A DNA stretch of 64,000 nt from contig NC_092589.1 of NCBI RefSeq assembly GCF_047663525.1, positions 64,918,001-64,982,000 on the forward strand. The letters are read 5' to 3'. The notes beneath the pieces were generated by a model. That model did not search any database and was not told the origin of the DNA. It saw only the letters and a list, made by a program, of their open reading frames with translations. Source of the stretch: Anas platyrhynchos. Lineage: Eukaryota > Chordata > Aves > Anseriformes > Anatidae. The translations under genes and the position numbers were made by a program. This document shows positions 12,381 to 26,573 of this stretch, piece after piece. Position 1 is the first letter of the stretch, and the number at the start of each line of letters is the position of its first letter.

Positions 12381-15300
12381 CCCACCCTTCTGAAAGACAG
12401 CCATGCTGCAGTACTGCTTTGCACAGTAGTATTATGAAACTTTCTGTCCCTGTGATTTTTGCTAATTGCCATCTTCCCCTTTCTTTGCCTAGTTCCTCCA
12501 GATGAAGATCAGGCAGCAGTATCAAAGAGCTCACCCCTAAATCAGACATAGGGTTGAGTGACTCCAAATGAGGTGCTTTGAGGAGGGTCTGGGTGCCCAC
12601 CAAGGAGCAGCAGTGGCATAAGCCAGGTGCTGCCTTTGATATCTTTATATTTTGGTCTTGGGACAACTTTCCACGGCCGATGTGAAATGTTGTAAGTTCC
12701 TAGCTGATGTCTAGCAACTGGCTACCTGTATTTTTAGTGTTAGTTTGTTTTGTGTGAAAACGATCACCATAAAGACCTGAAGTCTCCTGTTAAATCTCTA
12801 TGGTCTTGCAGACTCCAAATGCAATACAAAGGCCACCCCTCCACTGATAAAATTGGTATTTGAATTAGTTACACTTCAACATAAATGAAATTGTCAAGCT
12901 ACCTTCACCTCATCTACTTCTAGGATTGTATAATATTCAGCTGCTTTTTCTCAGATAAGGAACTGTTGCAAAACAGTAGTCAGCAAACAAATGTATTTCT
13001 TATCTCTGTAGCCATACTTTCACATGAGAAAAATCGCAAATGCTTACTTTCTTTGAAGCAGTTCTGTGATTTGGTCAGTCATTATGTGCTTAAAGTACCC
13101 TAAACACACAACATGGATGAGAGCAAGATAAAATTGTCTGCAAATTTGAACAGTAGACTTGAAAGAAATGTATAAGTTCAGTTCAAACATTTTCCATCTT
13201 TTCTATGTATTAAGGATGCTTCCTAGAAAACAGCGTAATTTTTTTCAATGGTCGATTTTTATTTGTGGCTCTACTAATGAAAAAAACCAACAACAACAAA
13301 CAATGAAAAATGACGTGTTCAACCAAACAGAGATCAGCATAAACTTGAGAACACTTTGCCTAATCATGATCCCTTATAGAGATTTTAAATAACCAACTTT
13401 TCCTTTCATTAAATTCAAATGAAGTGAATTTATCTCAGCTAATTGTGAACATTTCAGGATTAATCTAACTATGCAGACTTCTTTGATGGCCAAAGCAGAG
13501 AATCAGGCATGTCCAGAACATTACTCATTTAAAATACATCACTGAGAGGTGTATTATTCTTGGCTGACTGTAGAAGGAGTTGAAATTTAGGCTTAGCTTC
13601 AGACATAAACAAATATATTAAATGAAATTAATATTGTTGTTACTTAATTTTCTGTAATAATTTCAGAAATGTTTTCAAATTTAGTTGTTTTTCTTGAAAA
13701 AAAAGCATTCTATAAAATAATCTTGAAGGTAAATGCCAAGAACTGCACTATATATATATATATGTATGGCTTTGACTGAGGTAATGAGCAGTGGATCTCA
13801 CCTGAAAAGCAAGGATGCTGAAAGGCATTATCTGAAGTGCAAGATATATAAAGGAAACCTATGATTCTATGAAATAAAGGGTGTAAAGGCTATAATCATG
13901 CTAGGATAGAAATTTTGATTGGGAATATGAAAGACTGGTTAATGGTGGGGATTATTTTTACCATCACTACAAAAGTGCCTTATTTGGGAGTTTAAATTCT
14001 CTATGCCTTTATACAATCAAAGTAGAGAATTTGAGCTCTCCTAGTGAGAACTACACAAGTGATTTCAGTTTCATTGCTTACGGAAAAGAGATGTGAAAAA
14101 ATGCCTTCAGTTTTCACAGAAATTCCATATATATATATATCCTGATGGCAGATTTGCATGTAGCAAATTGACTTGTTCCATATTTCTATGGACATTTACT
14201 GTGGCACAAAGCCTGTCCTCCACTCTGTTATCTAGAAAGGCAGTCCCTGTTAACAGTATTCAGGGCAGAAATACAAATATGAATTAATCTGGATGCAAAG
14301 ACTTTAAGTTCTCAAAAGACTTAATATAGTAATGAAGAATTATATAAATAATAAATAATTAAGGTAAATCAATGACGTAAATGCCTGCCTTATGCCAATT
14401 TTAGAGCTAACGTATAAAGATTTGTGTTATAGACTACATGATATAAGTTGTAAAATACAAATATGTCTACTAACTTCTGCTGAATTCCTTCATCTTTTAA
14501 AGTCCGAACCTTTTGTCTTTTGCTAACAGGACTTCAACAATCCAATTGACCTTTAATGAGTTCAATTTAAAGAAAAAAAAAAATCCTGCAAAATATTACA
14601 ATTAATTTTATAGATCTTGCACTATTTTCCCACTTACTATCATGGGCAAATAAGTTGCAATGGTTTTTGTAATACCTTAAGAGCAACCGCTTGCCTTTGA
14701 GAAGTCTCCACACCGGCATTTCAAGCTTGGAATCCAGTCGTGTTTGTTTACTGCCTTGAGCAGAGGAGAGGATTCACGTGGTGTCAACAGGACCTGAGTG
14801 GTGCCACTGGCAGGTCTTGAATCATAACCATTACTTTGGGTATGTCAGCATTTTAAATGAGTGGAATATTAAGGAAGACTATTGGTAATGTCGGCATCAC
14901 TGTTTTATTCACCATTGTTTTAATAACCACTCCACTAGTTACTCGGTATGGCTGTGCCCTTACAGACACTGCAGTAGGAGAAAGACCTGGAAAATCTTGT
15001 GGATAGTGGTATGCTGAACTGATGTGTAGTTGTTAGCAGATTTTCAAGAGAAAACAACATACTTTTCAGCTGGAATGAAGAGTTTTCTTCAAGATAACTG
15101 CAGAACTGCTGATAAGCATCAATACTAAAATAGATTACTTGAGGTGATGTATTTACTACACTATTTCTGTGTCAATGGAGAAAACCAAGCTGTTGAAAAG
15201 AAGCTTATAAAACAAGATACCATCATTTATGGTGGTATTTATCTTATCCTAATGTTAGTCACATAACAGCTAAGAATCATGTCTAAGTTGTATAGGTTCC

Positions 15301-17093
15301 TTGTATAGTCAATGCAGAGAGACAAACACTTCCAGTAGGTAATGTATCCCATTTTGTTAAAGGTTCCTGAGATGTAACAAGAATCTCTTTCTGGATATGT
15401 CAACCTCTTTGCATTCACTGCAGATAAAGTTTAAACAGTTATGTCTTTTTTTTTTTTTAATTATTTTATTTTTACAAACAGTTAAAGTTAAGCAAATTGT
15501 CTCTTACTCTTACAGAGTATGCTATTTGGACTATAACAGTACTTGGTGTGTGTATGTATGTTTGTGTTTGTGTGTCAAACAGAAAAAAAAACATGCATAT
15601 GAAGGCTGTAAAATATCAAAATAGTGAGTGCAAAGTAGAGCAGTCAGCAGGATTTTTGTCCAGCAGCCTTTCTTCTGGGTATCTTCCAATGAAGTGGACT
15701 ATAAGAAGAAATTATGGTCCATGTTTGGTCCCAATCCTTACTCCTGATGGGACACTGGGGAAGAAACTTGCAAGCCAGTAAAGAAGAGGCATCATTACCC
15801 TCATTCAAATGAACTCAGAACTGATGCAGAGCTTTGCAGGTGAGAAAATCTTTAGGTGAGCTGGGGATGTCACCATTCTTTAGTCACAGAAGAAAGCACT
15901 GAAAGGTAGGGTTAACTCACTCTCATTTAGGGCAAATATCCTAAGGGGAAGATGAATGAGTTTTATTCTAGGTGCAATATCAGTAGGGAAAAGGCTTGCA
16001 GTCACCTGGCACACTTTGCCGTGGCACTTACACTAGCACCAGTGGTTATGAGTGCTTCCAAGGAAAAGAAGACCACACTTTAGTTGAAGTTATTCTTCAT
16101 ATATTTTATCGGGTAAACCTGTAGCAGTAAATATATTTAGTCTGTTTACCAGTCTCACCAGTCTCTGTTGCTATAGTCTGCAGTTACAGCTTTGAACAGA
16201 TATTCTATTTCCTTTTGTCACACACTTTTAATATTTGGCAAGGAGGATGTCTCTAGCTTCAGTGTCCTCCAGCAAAACCCCATGACAGGGCTAAAAAAAG
16301 GGGATTTTTAAATTGCTACTTCACTTCTCTTGGGTGTGGCTGCCAGGAAAGATTATCAGCCAAAGCCCATGGCCACATGGGTGGACTCCACCACTAATGC
16401 AGCAATACAAGTTGTGCTAAGAGTACCAGGAATCCCAGGGGAAGCTGCATCGTATGTGTGGTGGAGCAAACAGTAGGTGCTGTGCCTTCATATCATGGCT
16501 CCTCCATAAATCCTCCTTTGGAAAACATCATTCTTATGTTATCTATTTCTCCTGTTCTACCATCTGCAAAAGTCTTTTCATCTTACCTGCTGATCCTAGT
16601 TCAACAGAAGAATTAACCTGTACTGCAGATCCTGACAATTCAGGCTTTAAGTTGCTCTGATAATCTCTGCTGACGAAGTACTGGCATAATAAAATAATCA
16701 CTTTTTCTTTTTAAAGGAGATATCTACTGAATTGATCACACAGTAACACACAAATACACAAATTAAAATTAAGTGAAAATAAACTTATAATGAATAATGC
16801 TCCCAATCTAAGCCAAACACTTCAATTCTTAAAATATATATATGTACCAGATTCATAGCTATGGTGGGATATGTGCCATACATAGTTCATCTTTTCCTGA
16901 TGAAACTGTCATTTTTCCATGAGGCTGGCTAGGTAAACAGCTGGCTGGGTAAGCGTTTGCAAAAAATAGTGTAAATGAAACATTTCCAGTGTTCTAATTG
17001 CTAATTTTAAAAGAAAGCGTAGTTCCAGCAAAGTAAAAATAACGATATGGGATCAAGCCTACATACAAGGCCTGCTTTCAGGACCAATGTTAA

Positions 17094-17134
17094 TATACAT
17101 ACATACATACATACATATATACATACACATATAA
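17094..17134. repeat. (ATAC)n microsatellite, imperfect
   Basis: Runs of ATAC/ACAT with an internal TATATA interruption. Confidence 0.9.
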
Positions 17135-20100
17135 CAACAAACAAACAGGAAAAGAGGAAATTTTGAATTAAGCTTCCTACTAACTTCAGGGTGAATTTAA
17201 AGGCAATATAATATATATCTACGTTGTCCAGAGAGAGTTACTCAAATGCAGAGCTAAATCTGCTTATAAACTCAAGGAAATCTTTTGGCGGTTTGTTTGT
17301 ATATCACTAGGGAAAAAGCAAACTGCAGAAAAAGTAACAGAATTACATTCTGAATTGGCTTTATTTCAATCTTTCATTAATTATGCATCCATTTATAAGA
17401 CAAATTAACTGAATCCTCACTTATATTTTTAGTATGGCATTTTAATTAGATGAAAATGAGAATAAGTGGGAATAACTAATTAGAAAAAATCAGCATAATG
17501 GCAAGATTCATTAAAAGAAAGGCACAAACATCCAAAGCAGTAAATCTTTAGCTAAATGTTAGCACCCAGACTATCTGATGTGAAGTATGCAAAATGACAG
17601 AATCAATTAGAAACTTGGACCAAAGCCTGTTTTTATCTTTTTGCCAGTTGGAAGGAGTAAACAATTAATTCAGAAATTTAAATCAGGAGATATTTTCACC
17701 TCTTGAAACTCAAAGACTGCAGAGAAAATTTACAGAGGATTGTGATTCATCTTCTTCCAGCTGCAGCCATTTTCCTTAGGAAAAAAAAAAATGGAGGGGG
17801 AGGGGAGAAGCTTTCTTGCAAGAAAGGAAAGTAGAGCTAGCAAAAACATTTCTCAAAGAAATAAATTAGGTTTTACTGTGTAAGCAGGAAAAATAAATTT
17901 TGGTACAAGACAATTCTAAAGAAATGCAGTAAAATAACAGACATGATGTATAAATCATCCTTACTTTATTGCCTAATTCTACTTGTCTCATGTGAAAGAA
18001 TAACGCTCTTGTTGTTTCTAATTGATATTCTGTGTTGGTATAGAACACAGTAATTTGGCTCTGCTGTTTCATTTGCAATGACAGAGGAAATAAGGGTGAT
18101 TTTCAAGAAAAATAGATTTTAGACTTGTTCAGAGAAGCGTGAATAACTCACTAGAAACAAATTTGAAATCTGTTTAAATTAAGATGTGTATTTAATATAT
18201 ACTTCCTACATCAAATCAGTAATTTCTGAAACATTCTCATGTTATTATAATACCTAGAAAAGATGTGTAAGGAGCAAACATATACATGGACAGATATTAA
18301 AAGTGAGAAATTATAGGGTATGGAAAGATATTTGCACAACAGTACTAGTATTATCCTGAGATGAGACAAAATGGTAGTATATGGAGTGACGTCACATCAC
18401 CTAGTTGAAAGATGAGAGAACACACAATTTTAGAACCAGATGTTTTTCTGGAAAATATTATAATTATTTATTTTCTCCATTCTTTTCATGCTTTTTTTTT
18501 CACTTAAGTTCACTTTCATTTCTTTTTCGATCACTTCCCAAACTCCAATACCTGGATGCTCCCAAGAACTCTGCTTCTGAGATTCTACATATGTCATGAT
18601 TTCATATACACTGATATCAATTCCATAAAGCAGGTGTCTAGTGCTTAAAGATTCCTGTGAAATATAGGTAATATACTCATGTCTATGCTAGGTACCTGAT
18701 ACACATACCGCCCTGTGAGAACTAATGCCATGATATTTACTGTAGCTGGCTAGTATCTGTTTATATTACACGGGAAACATAAATGTAAGTGCCACAGAAG
18801 TCCCCATGCTTGGAACAATAATGAAAATGAATAAAAACACTGTGGAACACACATGGGCAACTGTCGTAGGACATGACTTTCTAATCCAGTGGCCCATATT
18901 TTGCCCAAGACCCCAAAATTGGGCCTTGGATTTTCTAAGCAACACAAGAGGAACAGATGTTGTGTTTTAAATTGATTTGAAAAGAATTAATTTTAGTCTC
19001 CAGAAAGTGCTATCAAACTAGAACCTCTGCAGACTTGCTCACTTCACAGGGAAAAGTGCCGAGCTTCCAAAATATCCTTGGCGTCCCCTTAGAGCCATTT
19101 CCTGAAACAAATGTGACACATGAACTTATTCAACTGGAGTCATATTTAATTGTCATGTTTAGTTGTCATAATCTTTGTTAAAATAAAAGATTTGGCTCTT
19201 CTTCAGCCTCGCATACAGCTCTCTGTCCTCCTGCCACTGTGACTTGTGGTCCCAGCTGAGTTTGTCCTCTCCCTGCCTGCACCGTGGCCTTTGTGAGGAG
19301 CTACATGGAGCTTACCCACAGTGAGTACCAGGCTGAGGGAAACCATCCGGCAGCATCATACAGGAAGCCATGAGCCAAATTCCTCATGCATCCAGGTGGT
19401 AAAGGGAGCTGCTGATCTCCTCAGCGACAGAGGCTGTGGCTCCTGGGGAATGACAATACCAGGCAGAGATGGCAAGGAGTGTCATTGACATAGTCATCAG
19501 GCCCAACGTGACCTCAATAGACTAACTATCCTGCACCCTGGTGTATGTCTCACATCGTACCAAGATTTAAATGACAGACCAGGGCACTAGTTTTGGCCTT
19601 GGTATTTACCTCACTACAGACTAACATGGATGGACATACTAACATAGCACACAGTCAAATGCAAACAATCATGAAACCTTGAAATCTTTATCATTTGAGA
19701 AGGAGGCAGAAGACAGTTGCAGAGCAGTGAATATAAAAAGTCTGCAACTCCTTCCTGGATTTATGTGGCTTTTTCTTCTAATTAATCTAATTGCAAAATC
19801 TCAGCCTTGGAGCCAGAAAACTTGCATTCCTCTCCCGGTTCTGTACCTTTAATCAGATAATTCAATAATATTTTATTTTATGTTGTCAAAGCCAAGTGAG
19901 TACATTAGAATGAATATAGGCCCTGATCATGGGCTTTTACCATCCTTACACTAAAACCCCACACCAAAATTCTTTGGCTTAAGTTCATTTGCCAAACAAA
20001 CAAAAAATACGCCCTTGCAACAAGGTGTTTGATATCCTTGTTCTACAACTGTGAATGGTAACAATGTGAGCATGACACAGCTTCTAGCCTAATACTATAT

Positions 20101-20284
20101 TTTTTTTCTTACAGGCTGACAGCTGCAAATAATGAATTTAACTTACGTTTTCCTTTGTAGTTAGTACTGATGCCAGATATTTTGAGTGAATGATAGTGGA
20201 ATTGCAAGCTCCTGTACATTTACACATGTCCACTAGATGATGCTATATAACTTTTCCATCTCCATTACTTTCAGAAGTAACTGG

Positions 20285-20311
20285 AAAAAAAAAAAAAAAA
20301 AAAAAAAAAAA
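20285..20311. repeat. Poly(A) tract, 27 bases
   Basis: Pure A run. No retrogene or TE body is recognisable on its 5' side. Confidence 0.95.
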
Positions 20312-20892
20312 GACTGAAATAGAACTTGGTTTTAATACACGGGTAAACATGCACATAAGCAAAATCTTAGCATTTGAGTAAAAAATATCCTCATTCCACT
20401 CCCAGTTAGCATTTGTTAACAGATGGATGCGATGAGAGGGTGCATCTGATTTTAGGGATCCTTGTGCCAGATCAGAAATATTGTAGCAATGTGATACATA
20501 ACAATTTCTAACAAACATTTGACAGCAAAAGTTCTTTCAAAAATGTTAAAAAATTAAGTTTTCTCAGCATTTTTTTTCCCCCCTCTGGATCAGGTGTGTT
20601 ATTTGCTCCTGCAGTCAGGAAAAAAAAATCCTTAAACTGGCATAAACATCGCGTGCTTCAACTAAGTCAGCTTTCTTTAGTCCAGATGAAACTTGTACTG
20701 CCAGGGGTAATATGGTGGTGTACAGGATCGGTATTAATAAATATTCTATTATTGCCAGAAAGGAACTAATGGCCAAATTCACACTGCAACTTTTCTGTAC
20801 TCTTGTCCTAAAGCGTGTCCAAAAGGCTCTATGCAACTGCTGGTCTACAGCATGATTTGCACTTCCAGTTGAGCACAGCAGTGTATGTAAAA

Positions 20893-21060
20893 TATACAAA
20901 TTTAAATATAAATATATTATAATATATATATAATATACATTATATAATATATATTATATACATTATATACATTGTATATAATATATTTATAAAATATTAT
21001 ATATAAAATATATATTTTTATGTAATATATAGACAGAAATATAAATGTAAATATACATTT
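20893..21060. repeat. AT-rich palindromic low-complexity tract
   Basis: About 170 bases made almost only of A and T, with repeated TATATAATATA, ATTATATACATTATATAC and mirror versions. The many overlapping inverted repeats could fold into cruciforms. Confidence 0.9.
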
Positions 21061-24000
21061 CTTTATAAATCAAGATAGGAGGATTTTGGCTACAGGAGAA
21101 GAGGACAGAGAAACATTGCAGGGTAGACAGTATGTGTGGTGTCTTTCACACATTCCACATCTTTGCATCACCATTTAAGCACTATCCAGTTACTGAATCT
21201 GAGTCTCAGGATGATTATAGATAGAGATACAGACAAGTTCCTCTCCACCTGAGTCTTTCAGCATTTTCAGAAATGCTGAAAGGAACAATCCCCAATTTTG
21301 CTGTCTGGGAACTGGACTAGCAACTGTCCCTGCCTCAGGGAGGTATTGATCTATGCAATTTCCAGAAATCCCTGCTCAGGGGACATTGCCTGCGCACTAA
21401 TGTGTTCATCAGGCAGTCATAAAAATTACTCTGCCGTCATAGATGGACTCATTTCACATCACTGGTGAAGGTCTCCATTATCTGAATGTCCTGAATCAGA
21501 CTAACTGAAAGGTTAATTGATGAGGGCACATGGACTTGAGCTATGATTTAGACTTGCTGGAAAAATATTTTGATTATTCTCCAATGCTTTGGTAGTTATT
21601 ACAAGACATAGCTTTAAAAGGTTCTTCACCAAGATTTGCAAAATGCTTCCAAAAGACTTGGTGTCTGACCACATTATTTATTTATTTATTTGTTTGTTTG
21701 TTTGCTTGTGTGAGCGCTACAGAAAAACAGTCTCATTTGCCTTCTAGACTTTTACAAGCCACTGCTCAAAAAAACTCTTTCCACTACATGGATGTACAAC
21801 AAATTCATCATTTTCAGGAATGTGACTGAGCCAAACTTTATAAAGAACTTACTGAGTATTAGAGGTCTTGGGTGACCTTATTAGAGGTGACCTGCTCCAT
21901 CATGTGTAAATATTTTTAGCCAATCTGCTCATTTGCTTAAGGTTGAAAAACACTAATGCACTTGGATTACAGTTCCTTTGCTTGCATAATTTACCCAGTG
22001 ACTGTTCTCAAATGACACCAAAAAACATGTCAAGGATAGCAGCATCCTTACACCCTGCTTGTCATGTGCTGTTTCCAGGATTACCTGCTCCATCTTCCTT
22101 CTCCTGCTCCTTGCAGACCACTCCTCAAAGGAGACAGGAGTGAGTCTGCTCCTGCCCAGATCCCTCTGCCTCTGTTCAGTGCTGCCCCTTTGTGACAAAG
22201 ATGACAATCTCCATAATATCTCCTTTTTCCTTTGCTGTTTTTACCCCAGCCAGGAACAGAGGGAGGTTGAAGAAGAATTCAGCTTCTAAATCCCCCAGCA
22301 AGAACTGAAGAAAACACACCTGGAGTAGGCAAGAGCTGTGCTGGGCTTTGCCAGCCCTTCTGCAAGGATTGCATTTCTTTTCCTGTGCTCATGCAGGCTC
22401 ATCACCATGGCTCCAACATTGCTGTGTAAGGTTTGTTCACCAAGGTGTTGGAGAGCTGGGTGACAATGGTTAGCTCTTGATTGGCAGAGCAAGGATGGAT
22501 GGAGCAAATAACACAAGAGCCCTCCACTTCTAAATAACAATGGCATCTGACAGATGGCTTCATTCTTCTCTTGCTGTACCAAAGAAAACAATCATGCATT
22601 AATACTAATAACTAAAATATAATATTAATAAAAGTATTTGTTAACATAACTGATATTTTACAGTTAAATGACAGAAAGTGTTTCCAATGTTTAGTCATTA
22701 AAACAGCAATATCTATATGCATTTTTCTGTTGCTTTACACATAAGAAAATAGTTGTGCCAGTACAAGAAATACTTTGCATATGATGAAAGTCTTATGGTA
22801 TGTCATTAATTCAAGACCTAGTAATCACAGTGTTCTTTCACAGTTTTATGTCAGGTCTGATATGAGGAAATCAAAATATTCCATATTTTTAACCAGACTC
22901 TAGCACCCTGTTCTGTCACACAAGCATCAGCCTATGGTGAATAGCTGCTGCTGTACATTCGTTACAAGAGCCCACAGAAATTCTTTTATTGTCCTCATAC
23001 AAAGAGTGTGCTTGTTCTTCCAGGATATCTAGGGAGAAAGGAGGAATTGTATGAGCTACTGATCTCTTTGGAAGTGGATTTGATATTGATTTAATATGGT
23101 ACTTGCTTGATTGTACACCAGACAGAACTTCTCATAGGCACTGCTGCTGTCAAATTTTTCACAAACGTGAAAACATATATTTTGTTCTCATCAACTTTCC
23201 AACTCTGCTGGTTCTTGCTGGCTATCTTCCTTTTCCACATCATGAATCTACAAGTGCTGGCTCTGCTGTTTCCTCTTTTTGTTTGGGCCAGAGGAAGGTT
23301 TCTCTGTGGGACTCCTTGCTCAGGTTTTCTATGATCACCTGGATACCTGCTCAGCTTTTTTTTACCTGAGGTCATCATGGTTGCTAACTACTTCTAATGT
23401 GTTTAGTCACAAAATATGTAATGTCTTTAATTCAGGTGTGCATGTTTTTTGTATGTAGAGAAGTGAAAAATAAATAAATAAATAAAGGAAAGTGAACAAA
23501 TGAGTTGTAAGCCTTAATCCTGAACTAAAATCAAGACAGAGATGAAATAAAGTAAATATTTTTAGTGTCTAAAAACCAATACTGGGTAGAGTTCAGCAGA
23601 ACATAATGGAGCAATCTTGTTTGAGGCAATCACCTCAAAAGAAAAGATGCACGTTCTGAGATTAGATACAGCAGAGCAGCTGGGAAGGATGCTGCTGTTG
23701 TTGTAAAGAGAAGAGGGATCTGTAGCAATAAGAGTACTTGAATTTTAGCATTATCACTCCTAAAGCACAGGGTTTTGTAATGCTCTCCTTGAGCATGAGA
23801 GCAATACTGATCTCTGTCAATTGAACCTGATCATAAATAAGATTATAAGAGTGTAGCAGAGGAACAGAAGCTGTTACCTGTTGTGCATAGTGGAGAAGTT
23901 CTGATGTACGATGCCCTCGCTGTCAGCAAGACTTTTTTACCTGTGGTGTATTAAACTCACATTCTCATCAAGACTATTTTAATATACAGATGAACTTTTG

Positions 24001-24597
24001 CACTTAATCCCTCTACGCACCTTCAGCTTCCCATGACAGGAAATACAGCTTCCCTGAACTTATGGCCATCATATTCTGTTTCTTCAGCATTACTTCAATA
24101 GCAGTACACACCTGCCTTAGAGTTTTCTTTGTGTGCATTGAAGTGCTTTATGGAGAGATCAACACCCTCCTTTGTGCATGTGGGGAAACTATTAGATTTT
24201 GCCAGTATGCCAAGAATGATGCTAGCAGGAACTTTCCTTACTCTGTGAAGTCATAAAATGAGACTGCTCCATAACTCCTCAATTTCTCTTTTTTTGCCGG
24301 AGTGCAACATTGTTTTTGATATATCTCTGTTGCCTTAGACAGAGAGTACCCAATGTGCAAACAAATATAACTGCTTTATTATAGTTATGAAATTCTCACA
24401 TATGCCCTAGAAAATGCAGACGAAAGTCTATAAAAATAAATGTAATCAAATTAGATTCATGCTTCAGTGCTCAGACTCCCAATGGCTCACAAAACATCCT
24501 ACAATGAGAGAGACCATCGCTGTAGTGGTAGCTGAAGAAGCCAATTATCCTTGCTGAAAGAGGGAGATTCTGGGTTCAAGAGAAGTTTCCATGTGTC

Positions 24598-24626
24598 TTT
24601 TTTTTTTTTTGGGGGGGGGGGGAGGG
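24598..24626. repeat. T13-G12 homopolymer junction
   Basis: Thirteen T followed by twelve G, then AGGGG. An asymmetric strand composition that can form G-rich secondary structure. Confidence 0.9.
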
Positions 24627-25153
24627 GTCTTTAATTATAGTGAAGCTTTCAGCACTAGAGGTTTCAGTATTTCAAGCTATTAAAAGTATGATAAACCGAA
24701 AGACAGTATTGTGCTTTGACTCAGGTGGCTTTTTTTTGTTGTTGGTATTATGGATTGGTGGGAAGTATATGTAAAAGAAAAGTATGTAAAAATACTTTTA
24801 AAAACTTAAACAAACAAGCAAAAAACTCAATTTAGTCTGAGAGCAAGGAATTAACTTCCCTAAATTAACCTGTTTTTCATATCTCTTTCAAGGATTAGAT
24901 CTCAAGGGTAGGAAGGGAAGAGATGGTAACAAATATTATGATGACTTTAGGAGCCTGTGACACTCAAAGTTGTGTCGTACACCCAGCAGGAGAGCAGAAG
25001 GCCTTTCTCTGCTCTGTGCAAAAGCCTCAGCAGTCCCAAGTGAGTATGGAGGCCTCTTGTGTCCAGTAGCTATATTATTTCATCTTTAAAGAAAAGCTTC
25101 ATAATAAAATTTGGAACATCTGCTTTACCATGTTAAGTGAGTTTTATTTTGCC

Positions 25154-25173
25154 TTTTTTTTTTTTTTTTTTTT
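25154..25173. repeat. Poly(T) tract, 20 bases
   Basis: Pure T run in the spacer, without a recognisable flanking TE. Confidence 0.95.
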
Positions 25174-26559
25174 ACTGTCATACAAAAATTTGTTACATGC
25201 AAATATAGCAAAGACAATTGCTGCTTTAATAAAGTTTGTTTCTAAACTTATTTTGGGAATTTATAGTACAATTAATTACTATGATTTGTAGAGTTTCCTA
25301 GGTTATATGAAGCATTTCAAGTAAACAGAATATTGTTTGTTTTTTTTTTAGTCATGGGAGAAATAATCAGTGACATGAAAAGATGTATTAACTATATGGA
25401 AGCTTATTTAGTAAAAAAAATATATATAAATAAAATCTTTTAATATTCAAATCATTGTGAACAAACCTGTGCCAGCTAACCAGAGATAAGTAAAATGGCC
25501 AATGAAACCTAATGTCTTGGCCTGGCCTTTTTAATGACAGTGTGAGATTTGCTATTGACCTCAGTGGACCCAGAATTTAATCCCAGAGGATTTTAAGGGA
25601 ACGTCGAAGATCCTTGTAATACAAGGTTTGGTTGCTTCCTACACATGCCTCTTTTACAATTACAAGGTAAACTGGAACATGGGGCTAGAGGGTGTGTTTG
25701 GAAAGAGCGCATTATAGGATCTGAGCAAGCATGAGTTTGCAGAAGTGTAGGTTTCTGTGCTTTCCTTGGACATCAGCAATGGACCTTGGAGTTATTAACG
25801 GCTAAATTAATAATAAAATAAAATAAATTAATATTAATTAATTAATAACTTGTAGTTATTACTGGCTTTGTTAAGACAGATACCAACCTAAACCCCCCAG
25901 TTAAGGCTTGGAGATGGGGAGAGAAAGGTCCCCTCAGCATCCTTTTCAACCCATTGCCCAAGCATTGCCTTATCCTTAAGGGTATACATGTACTTTAATC
26001 ATGGTCTCCAGTACCTTGGATCAATAAACGATTATCTCAGATCTGTCCCACAGTGCTGTGACTCCCTGTGGGCAGCTGTGCAGATTTAGGCACCGCTGTG
26101 CCAATGTGACACAGAGCCTCGTGGCTAGGCGCCAATCTCAGCTGCCCTTCCCCTATGCCACTGAACCGGGTTGCTAATTCTCCACTAAAAGAATTACACC
26201 AGAGTAAATGCGCTGCATTGAGTAACATCACCCTCTTGGGACTCAGAATAATAAATATCAGGCTACCGATGCCTTGTCTCTCTGCACTTCTGCTACAGGG
26301 GGTAAAAGTGGAGAAGAAAAGCAGACCCCTGCAGCTTGTCCCATAGTGACAAGCTCCCTCATTCCCATTTCCAGATCATCTGAGACTATCAAAGCACCTG
26401 CAAAGGTAATGCACTGACTGTGATTTCCCTGGCTGCTCTTTGGAAAGGCTCCTTCCTCGCTTCCTCCTCCTCTCCCTACCCCCACATGGGCGCGATCGCA
26501 CTGAAAACACGCCAAAGGCTGTGGAAGAGGGGCTGCTGGATGGGTGACAAGCGGGTGAA

Positions 26560-26573
26560 GTCACCATAGAAAC
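26560..26573 (+). promoter_or_regulatory. RFX X-box-like site
   Basis: GTCACCATAGAAAC fits the RFX X-box consensus GTNRCC-NN-RGNAAC exactly. It sits in a small GC- and CpG-richer patch (about 26040-26650, which also has GGGCGCGATCGCAC) inside otherwise AT-rich spacer, 8.7 kb upstream of the MTCL3 ATG. Binding is inferred only. Confidence 0.4.
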
